Source: an uncultured Erysipelotrichaceae bacterium (lineage in GTDB: Bacteria > Bacillota_I > Bacilli_A > Erysipelotrichales > Coprobacillaceae). From it: a stretch of 10,390 nucleotides of DNA. Location of the stretch: positions 1 through 10,390 of the forward strand of contig CALDMQ010000281.1 in assembly GCA_937917505.1 (NCBI GenBank). The letters run 5' to 3'. This document shows positions 6,705 through 10,390 of the stretch, piece after piece. Both the position numbers and the translations under genes were made by a program. Each line of letters opens with the position of its first letter. Position 1 is the first letter of the stretch. Under the pieces are notes generated by a model. The model saw only the letters and a program-made list of their open reading frames with translations. It did not search any database and was not told the DNA's origin.

Positions 6705-6892
6705 TAAGAATTATAAAATAATATTTGCTTTAAATAAATAATATGATTCTTAATATTTTTCCTTTTACTTCTATATTCGCTTTTTTCTAGCATTTTACTT
6801 TTGAAAATTAAAAAAAGTTAAAACATTTCTTTATTCTTTGTTCACTTATAGTTCATTTGAAAAGATTACACTAATAACAAGGAGGTTATATT

Positions 6893-7546
6893 GTGACAAA
6901 ACAAATAACAAAACATTTTGCATTAAAAAGTCCTACTTTTGAAGATGTAGGAAATCTATTAAGACTTCAACAAATTTATGAAGCGGGTATTAAAGAAATA
7001 CAAACGAAATTAGAAATATTAGATTCAGAATTTAAAATTAAACATGATCATAATCCTATTCATCATATAGAATCACGTTTAAAGAAGCCAAAAAGTATTG
7101 TCAAAAAAGCAATTGATAAAAATATTGGATTAACTGAAAAAGATATTACAACACATATTCATGATATTGCAGGAATTAGAGTGATTTGCAACTATGTTGA
7201 TGATGTTTATATGGTCGCACAGTTACTTATCAAACAAGATGATATAAAAGTTATTGAGGTTAAAGATTATATAGAAAATCCAAAACCAAGTGGATATCGA
7301 AGCTTACATCTTGTTTTGGAAATACCTATATTTTTAGCAGAAGGTCCAAAGCCTATTCATGTAGAGGTTCAGTTGCGTACTATTGCAATGGATTTCTGGG
7401 CTTCACTTGAACATAAGTTAAAATATAAGACGGATAATCAAGTACCAGAAGATATCCGTACTGAATTACAAGAGTGCGCAACATCAATTGCATATTTAGA
7501 TGAAAAGATGCAAAATATACATAATAGATTAAATAATGATAGCTAA
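6893..7546 (+). CDS. relQ: Small alarmone synthetase RelQ-type, GTP pyrophosphokinase
   Basis: A 217-residue single-domain RelA/SpoT synthetase. It transfers pyrophosphate from ATP to GTP or GDP, giving (p)ppGpp, without the hydrolase and regulatory domains of long Rel proteins. Motifs are SRLKKPKSIVKKA (61-73, nucleotide-binding basic patch), HDIAGIRVICNY (90-101, with the metal-binding Asp D91), GYRSLHLVL (134-142), and VEVQLRTIAMDFWASLEHKL (157-176, with catalytic Glu E158). The C-terminal helix (185-215) is where RelQ proteins oligomerise. The start is GTG with AAGGAGG seven bases upstream; no ATG fits. In many Firmicutes relQ is followed by ppnK and an rlu gene. Here it stands alone, ended by its own terminator and flanked by two Rpn-type nuclease genes. 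RelQ rather than RelP is judged from length and motif style. Confidence 0.93.
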   Translation: MTKQITKHFALKSPTFEDVGNLLRLQQIYEAGIKEIQTKLEILDSEFKIKHDHNPIHHIESRLKKPKSIVKKAIDKNIGLTEKDITTHIHDIAGIRVICNYVDDVYMVAQLLIKQDDIKVIEVKDYIENPKPSGYRSLHLVLEIPIFLAEGPKPIHVEVQLRTIAMDFWASLEHKLKYKTDNQVPEDIRTELQECATSIAYLDEKMQNIHNRLNNDS

Positions 7547-7568
7547 ACTCACCTTTAGGTGGGTTTTT
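7546..7568 (+). terminator. Intrinsic terminator of relQ
   Basis: AACTCACC and GGTGGGTT pair over eight positions (one G-U) around TTTA and run into TTTTT. The stem begins at the last base of the relQ stop codon. Confidence 0.85.
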
Positions 7569-7753
7569 ATGATGTCTTTAAAAGAAGATAAATATAAGAA
7601 AAAATGGCTATAAGGATAGAAGATAAGAAATTATGTAAAGATATAGATGAAAAGGAATATATAATTAATACTGATAAGGCTTGAAAAAATCATTAAATAT
7701 AAAAAAATATTCTTTTTTAAAAGAAAAACGAATAAGAAATACGTATATAGAAG
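7569..7753. other. Gene-free A+T-rich stretch downstream of relQ
   Basis: Part of a 308-base gap between relQ and the second Rpn gene. It holds only tiny frames, the longest being a 26-codon ATG frame at 7604-7684 with no ribosome-binding site. A weak A/T-only hairpin lies at 7710-7725 (TTCTTTT/AAAAGAA). I see no RNA gene or recognisable gene remnant. The rest of the gap holds the promoter and inverted repeats listed separately. Confidence 0.5.
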
Positions 7754-7841
7754 TAGAGGGATATATTTTAAGGAAATAATATCAATTTACACAAAGCAAT
7801 GTATATGTTATAATTTCCTTAGAGTAAATCTTATCCCTCTA
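7754..7841. repeat. Nested inverted repeats flanking the second Rpn promoter
   Basis: Outer arms TAGAGGGATA (7754-7763) and TATCCCTCTA (7832-7841) are perfect over 10 bp. Inner arms TAAGGAAAT (7769-7777) and ATTTCCTTA (7813-7821) are perfect over 9 bp. The 35 bases in the centre carry the -35 and most of the -10 of the downstream gene. Such placement fits an invertible promoter or a regulator-binding region. No recombinase gene is in the window, so function is open. Confidence 0.5.
7786..7814 (+). promoter_or_regulatory. Strong sigma-A promoter of the second Rpn gene
   Basis: TTTACA (7786-7791), a 17-base spacer, and a consensus TATAAT (7809-7814) preceded by TGT (7806-7808) as an extended -10. 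It is among the best promoters in the window. Transcription should start near 7821, about 34 nt before the ATG. Confidence 0.75.
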
Positions 7842-7844
7842 AGG
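7817..7844. promoter_or_regulatory. Dyad at the transcription start of the second Rpn gene
   Basis: CCTTAGAG (7817-7824) and CTCTAAGG (7837-7844) are perfect 8-bp arms 12 bases apart. They straddle the predicted start site, and the right arm includes the AAGG of the ribosome-binding site AAGGTGG. This would suit a repressor operator. An mRNA hairpin hiding the ribosome-binding site is possible only if transcription starts at or before 7817, which the promoter spacing makes less likely. Confidence 0.4.
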
Positions 7845-7854
7845 TGGTGAGATA

Positions 7855-8538
7855 ATGTCTAATACTTTACCTTGTAAACATTTGAAATATCTTCATTTGA
7901 TTAAACAATTAAAATTATTTGATGATGATTTTATGACTCTTGCATTAAGAGATATGAATTGTGTTGAATTGATATTAAGTATTATTTTACAAAGAAGTGT
8001 ACATATTGGTAATGTTTATACTCAAGATATCATGAAAAATCTGATTGGAAGATCTGGTATTCTTGATATTGTGGCTATAGATACATTGGGTGTTTTATAC
8101 AATTTAGATGTACAAAATAATAGCGATGGTGCACATCCAAAGAGATTAAGATATCATGGAAGCCTTATAGATATTCATTTTACAGATGTCAATATATCCT
8201 GGAAAGAGATACCTCAAAGATATGTCATCTTTATAACCCAAAAAGATGTGATGAAGAAAGGATTACCAATATATCATATAAGACAAAAAATAGATGAAGA
8301 TGATAATGAATTTTATGATGAAGGTTATATTATTTATGTCAATGGAGAAAACGAAGATGATACACCATTAGGGAGATTGATGCATGATTTTAAATGCACA
8401 AATCCAAATGATATGTACTATGACTTATTAAGAGAAAGAGTGAAATATTTTAAAGAAGATAAGAGAGGAGTGGAAGAAATGTGTAAGATATGGTGTGTTA
8501 TTAAAAAGAAAGTATTCAAGAAAGAAAAGGTAAGATAG
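7855..8538 (+). CDS. Rpn/PD-(D/E)XK nuclease family putative transposase, short C-terminus
   Basis: A 227-residue protein with AAGGTGG seven bases before the ATG. It belongs to the PD-(D/E)XK 'putative transposase' group common in gut Firmicutes. The core is IGRSGILDIVAIDTLGVLYN (64-83) and LDVQ (84-87), giving D71 and D85-x-Q87 (Asp in place of the more usual Glu), then KRLRYHGSLID (96-106), YVIFITQKDVMKKGLPIYHI (123-142), the motif YIIYVNG (158-164), and GRLMHDFKCTNPNDMYYDLL (173-192). The ending FKEDKRGVEEMCK is family-like, but the last 16 residues are a short basic tail where relatives, from memory, continue with a longer helical extension. It may therefore be C-terminally shortened. It could be an active nuclease, a transposon-derived domesticated gene, or decaying. 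It is monocistronic, with a strong promoter. Confidence 0.82.
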   Translation: MSNTLPCKHLKYLHLIKQLKLFDDDFMTLALRDMNCVELILSIILQRSVHIGNVYTQDIMKNLIGRSGILDIVAIDTLGVLYNLDVQNNSDGAHPKRLRYHGSLIDIHFTDVNISWKEIPQRYVIFITQKDVMKKGLPIYHIRQKIDEDDNEFYDEGYIIYVNGENEDDTPLGRLMHDFKCTNPNDMYYDLLRERVKYFKEDKRGVEEMCKIWCVIKKKVFKKEKVR

Positions 8539-8539
8539 A

Positions 8540-8553
8540 GATTGCCCACAATC
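8540..8553 (+). terminator. Weak hairpin after the second Rpn gene
   Basis: GATTG and CAATC pair around CCCA directly after the stop codon, but only ATTATATT follows rather than a U-run. It is a weak candidate for transcript end. The following 160 bases hold short A/T repeats and no gene. Confidence 0.25.
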
Positions 8554-8714
8554 ATTATATTGAGTAGGAATATTAACTGTTAATCAAGTAGAGAAGTTGA
8601 ATATTATTAGTAGATAGCTTTTACAATACGACTTACTTAAAATATATATTAACGATATATACTGTTAAAGAGATAGATGTATGCGTCCAAATATATAAAC
8701 TCAATTTGTTTACT

Positions 8715-8754
8715 AATAAAAAAGGAAATAACATTTCAAAATGCTATTTCCTTT
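8715..8754 (-). terminator. Intrinsic terminator of mupG
   Basis: The arms are 8721-8736 and 8739-8754. They pair over 16 positions on the minus-strand RNA, with a single G-U where the plus strand shows a mismatch. A run of six U (from 8718-8723) follows. The G-U only forms in the minus-strand transcript, which fits a terminator for the gene ending at 8760. Confidence 0.85.
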
Positions 8755-8759
8755 ATGTT

Positions 8760-9911
8760 TTATTTAATTAATCTGAAATGATGTCCAGGAGCGATGAATT
8801 CAAGTAATCCTAAATCTTCATCTTTAATTCTAGCAACTAAGTTTCTTTCACCATCATTTGGAATTTCAGTTAAAACAATTTCTAATTCTCCACGATAATG
8901 AGCTAAGTTATCATTAACAACTAGAACATCTCCACGAGTAAACATTGGTTTACCTGGATCTCTATATGGAATAGATTGAGATTTAATTTCATGATCTTGA
9001 CCATCTTTTAAACCGAAGTCTTGTACACTCTTTTGAGCTTTGAATTTTACTCTTGGCATACTAGAACGAATCATAAATGATGAATGATCATAACGATCAA
9101 AGTGTGGTGCGAAATCATACATGATTAATTTTTCATTATCAGTAATTCCTTCTTCTTCATCAACTCTTACTTCGATAGCTTGGAAATTAACCTTTGCTAG
9201 TGCTTCTAATTCATCATCACTTGCTGGATAGTTACCGATTAAAATATCATCAACATCTCCAGTAGCAAGTAAGTAACGAGCTTGTACTTCAATTGGTAAA
9301 CCACGCATAATTTCTACAGTTGGTAAACCACAGAATACTTGCCAAGGTCCAATAGTGTTTTCGTTATTACTAGATACAAATGCAGCAGTATGTAAGTTTA
9401 ATTCTTTCCAGTAACGGTTGAAGTCCATGAATAAGTCGAAATCTAAACCAGTATATCTTTCTGGGAAGAAGTTGTGGCACATAATTATTTGATCTTTATT
9501 ACCACCATTTTGAATTAATAATTCAACTCCACAGTTCATACTTGCATTGAATTCAATTTGAATACCATAAGGATTACGAGTTAATTGAATATCACCTTGT
9601 GTCCCAAAGTTTCCATCCATTCTGATAATATCTAAACCTAAATCTTTAAAAGGTTTTAAGTTTGCAGGAGATGCTCCAAGAATTTCAAATACTTCAGGAT
9701 TTGTATCAGCAGCAACTTCAAATCCTAATTCATGAGCCTTTGTCATAAATCCTTTAAATTCTTCTAAATAAGCTTCTCTTTTATCATCAGGAATTGATAA
9801 GAAACAAGTAAAGATTCTGCTATATCCTAACTTAGCAGCTTTTTCCATATAAGCATAAACTTCATTCATTGGTGTCTTATCTGGATATACAGAAATACCT
9901 AATTTGTGCAT
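8760..9911 (-). CDS. mupG: MupG/DUF871 family protein, probable 6-phospho-N-acetylmuramidase-like
   Basis: A 383-residue protein with two family domains: a TIM barrel (about 1-240), opening with HKLGISVYPDKTPMNEVYAY and containing NFFPERYTGLDFDLF (147-161) and FCGLPTVEIMRGLP (193-206), and a cyclophilin-like C-terminal domain (about 250-383) ending GHHFRLIK. In Staphylococcus aureus MupG cleaves MurNAc-6-phosphate-GlcNAc during cell-wall recycling in the cytoplasm. The substrate here is inferred from the family alone, since no murQ, murP or PTS gene is visible. The start at 9911 fits the family N-terminus, and an in-frame TAA six bases upstream rules out a longer protein. The start codon has no adjacent ribosome-binding site; see the leader element. 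It is divergent from a wall-polymer transferase gene and has its own promoter and terminator. Confidence 0.85.
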   Translation of the reverse strand: MHKLGISVYPDKTPMNEVYAYMEKAAKLGYSRIFTCFLSIPDDKREAYLEEFKGFMTKAHELGFEVAADTNPEVFEILGASPANLKPFKDLGLDIIRMDGNFGTQGDIQLTRNPYGIQIEFNASMNCGVELLIQNGGNKDQIIMCHNFFPERYTGLDFDLFMDFNRYWKELNLHTAAFVSSNNENTIGPWQVFCGLPTVEIMRGLPIEVQARYLLATGDVDDILIGNYPASDDELEALAKVNFQAIEVRVDEEEGITDNEKLIMYDFAPHFDRYDHSSFMIRSSMPRVKFKAQKSVQDFGLKDGQDHEIKSQSIPYRDPGKPMFTRGDVLVVNDNLAHYRGELEIVLTEIPNDGERNLVARIKDEDLGLLEFIAPGHHFRLIK

Positions 9912-9966
9912 AATGTTTTATGATATACTTCATGAGGATAGAATTGAAATATATCATTGCCTCCTT
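9912..9966 (-). promoter_or_regulatory. mupG leader: distant AAGGAGG plus a 12-bp hairpin that closes the gap to the start codon
   Basis: On the minus-strand mRNA a perfect AAGGAGG (9966-9960) lies 48 nt before the ATG at 9911. Between them, ATGATATATTTC (9957-9946) pairs with GAAGTATATCAT (9931-9920) over 12 bp with one G-U and a 14-nt loop. Folding removes 38 nt and leaves CA plus AAAACATT, 10 nt, between ribosome-binding site and start. The first three stem bases are an out-of-frame AUG, two bases from AAGGAGG, which would open a 26-codon overlapping frame. The pairing is seen directly; its role is inferred. Confidence 0.6.
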
Positions 9967-9997
9967 TTTATAATAGTTTCATTTTCTCCTCATTCCT

Positions 9998-10026
9998 ATT
10001 ATCTAATAAAAAGAGTATTTTTTCAA
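9998..10026 (-). promoter_or_regulatory. Sigma-A promoter of mupG
   Basis: On the minus strand, TTGAAA (from 10021-10026) and GATAAT (from 9998-10003) are each one base from consensus and exactly 17 bases apart. Transcription would start near 9991, giving a leader of about 80 nt. Near its 5' end is a tiny frame, MKLL-stop (9982-9968), that ends just before AAGGAGG. Confidence 0.7.
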
Positions 10027-10097
10027 TTGAAGATTAAGATTTCACATAAAAATATTCATATATAAGAGAGAACTTACTATAAATTCATGAAAAGTTG

Positions 10098-10106
10098 TGC
10101 TATGAT
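10098..10106 (+). promoter_or_regulatory. Extended -10 of the WecA/TagO-like gene
   Basis: TGCTATGAT carries a TGn extension and TATGAT, one base from consensus, 29 bases before the start codon. No clear -35 is seen at 16-18 bases. Confidence 0.45.
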
Positions 10107-10134
10107 ATTAAAAAATGACGAAAGGAGCATCACT

Positions 10135-10390
10135 ATGAGTTTGATAATTTGTTTATCTTTTCTTGTAACATTCGTATTAAGCTTAATTCTTGTTCCTATT
10201 GTTAGTAAAGTCACAAAACGTTTAGGTATTATTGCTCATACAAATAATAGAACAATTCATAAAGGAATTATTGCACGTACTGGTGGATATGCCATTTATG
10301 CAAGTTTTTTAATAGGAGCAATGATTTTCTTAAAAACAGATACACAAATCAATGCAATTTTACTTGGTGGGTTTGTTATTTTTAAAACAG
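10135..10390 (+). CDS. WecA/TagO/MraY-type undecaprenyl-phosphate sugar-phosphate transferase, N-terminal part
   Basis: The first 85 codons of a membrane protein that runs off the window end. AAAGGAG lies seven bases before the ATG. Residues 2-24 form the first membrane segment. A cytoplasmic loop with KRLGIIAHTNNRTIHKGIIA and the following RTGGYAIY (about 28-55) matches the family pattern in which an R-x-x-H motif precedes RxGG. Further membrane segments cover about 53-66 and 74-83, and LLGGFVIFKT is where relatives continue to the catalytic DD motif, here outside the window. WecA/TagO enzymes move GlcNAc-1-phosphate to undecaprenyl phosphate and start teichoic acid or wall polysaccharide synthesis. 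MraY is less likely because of the RTIHKGIIARTGG style. It is divergent from mupG across 223 bases. Confidence 0.82.
   Translation, partial: MSLIICLSFLVTFVLSLILVPIVSKVTKRLGIIAHTNNRTIHKGIIARTGGYAIYASFLIGAMIFLKTDTQINAILLGGFVIFKT

Noticed and set aside
6671..6793. 41-codon upstream extension of the minus-strand Rpn frame
   Set aside because: It crosses AT-rich sequence with TATAAT boxes, has no ribosome-binding site at its start, and shows no family-like residues; the ATG at 6670 has AGGAGGG four bases away.
7604..7684. 26-codon frame starting MAIRIEDKKLCKD
   Set aside because: No ribosome-binding site, composition as expected for random A-rich DNA, and no recognisable homology; a gene remnant cannot be shown.
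8463..8538. Internal GAGAGGAG-N8-ATG at 8479 in the second Rpn gene
   Set aside because: It would give only a 19-residue basic peptide, and the purine-rich stretch is explained by the conserved KRGVEE codons.
5658..8594. AAGTAGAG occurring near 5660, at 7751 and near 8587, around the Rpn genes
   Set aside because: Eight bases only, orientation inconsistent relative to the genes, and a few chance copies are plausible in this composition; not accepted as target-site or attachment repeats.
1..10390. CRISPR arrays, tRNA or rRNA genes, insertion-sequence ends
   Set aside because: No regularly spaced repeats, no cloverleaf or rRNA motifs, and no terminal repeats with target duplications were seen. 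The Rpn proteins are called transposases by name only and lack such ends here.

Overview
The window looks like a chromosomal stretch from a low-GC Firmicute. The base composition is strongly A+T rich, Shine-Dalgarno sites of the AAGGAGG type precede nearly every gene, and the order mnmG-rsmG-noc is the Firmicute origin-proximal order. The two PD-(D/E)XK 'Rpn/putative transposase' proteins resemble those abundant in gut Erysipelotrichia (Coprobacillus/Catenibacterium-like). That placement is inference from protein style, not from a marker gene.

Layout. 1-2531 (+): the 3' half of mnmG, then rsmG and noc (tRNA wobble modification, 16S rRNA methylation, nucleoid occlusion). A terminator separates rsmG from noc, and noc has its own extended -10 promoter. 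The soj/spo0J (parA/parB) pair that often follows noc is absent here. 2564-3595 (-): a seven-bladed beta-propeller lactonase sharing a bidirectional terminator with noc. 3881-5543 (+): an Lrp/AsnC regulator and a class I aminotransferase one base apart, matching the AlaR-AlaT arrangement of Bacillus. A long dyad lies upstream of their promoter. 5729-8538: an accessory-looking segment in which two unrelated Rpn-type nuclease genes, divergent in sequence and orientation, flank a solitary small alarmone synthetase (relQ). 8760-9911 (-): a MupG/DUF871 glycosidase-like protein. 10135-end (+): the start of a WecA/TagO/MraY-type lipid-carrier phosphotransferase, divergent from mupG.

Most genes are housekeeping: translation quality, chromosome segregation, alanine metabolism, stress alarmone, and wall recycling with wall polymer initiation. 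I found no clear new multi-gene system. The two most unusual signals are non-coding. (i) The mupG start codon has no adjacent ribosome-binding site. A perfect AAGGAGG lies 48 nt upstream, and a 12-bp hairpin between them would shorten the gap to 10 nt, while also burying a competing AUG. (ii) The strong promoter of the second Rpn gene sits inside nested inverted repeats that could be an invertible or operator-type switch. Two Rpn nucleases around an alarmone synthetase, one with a possible internal start for a small C-terminal product, also merit a look.
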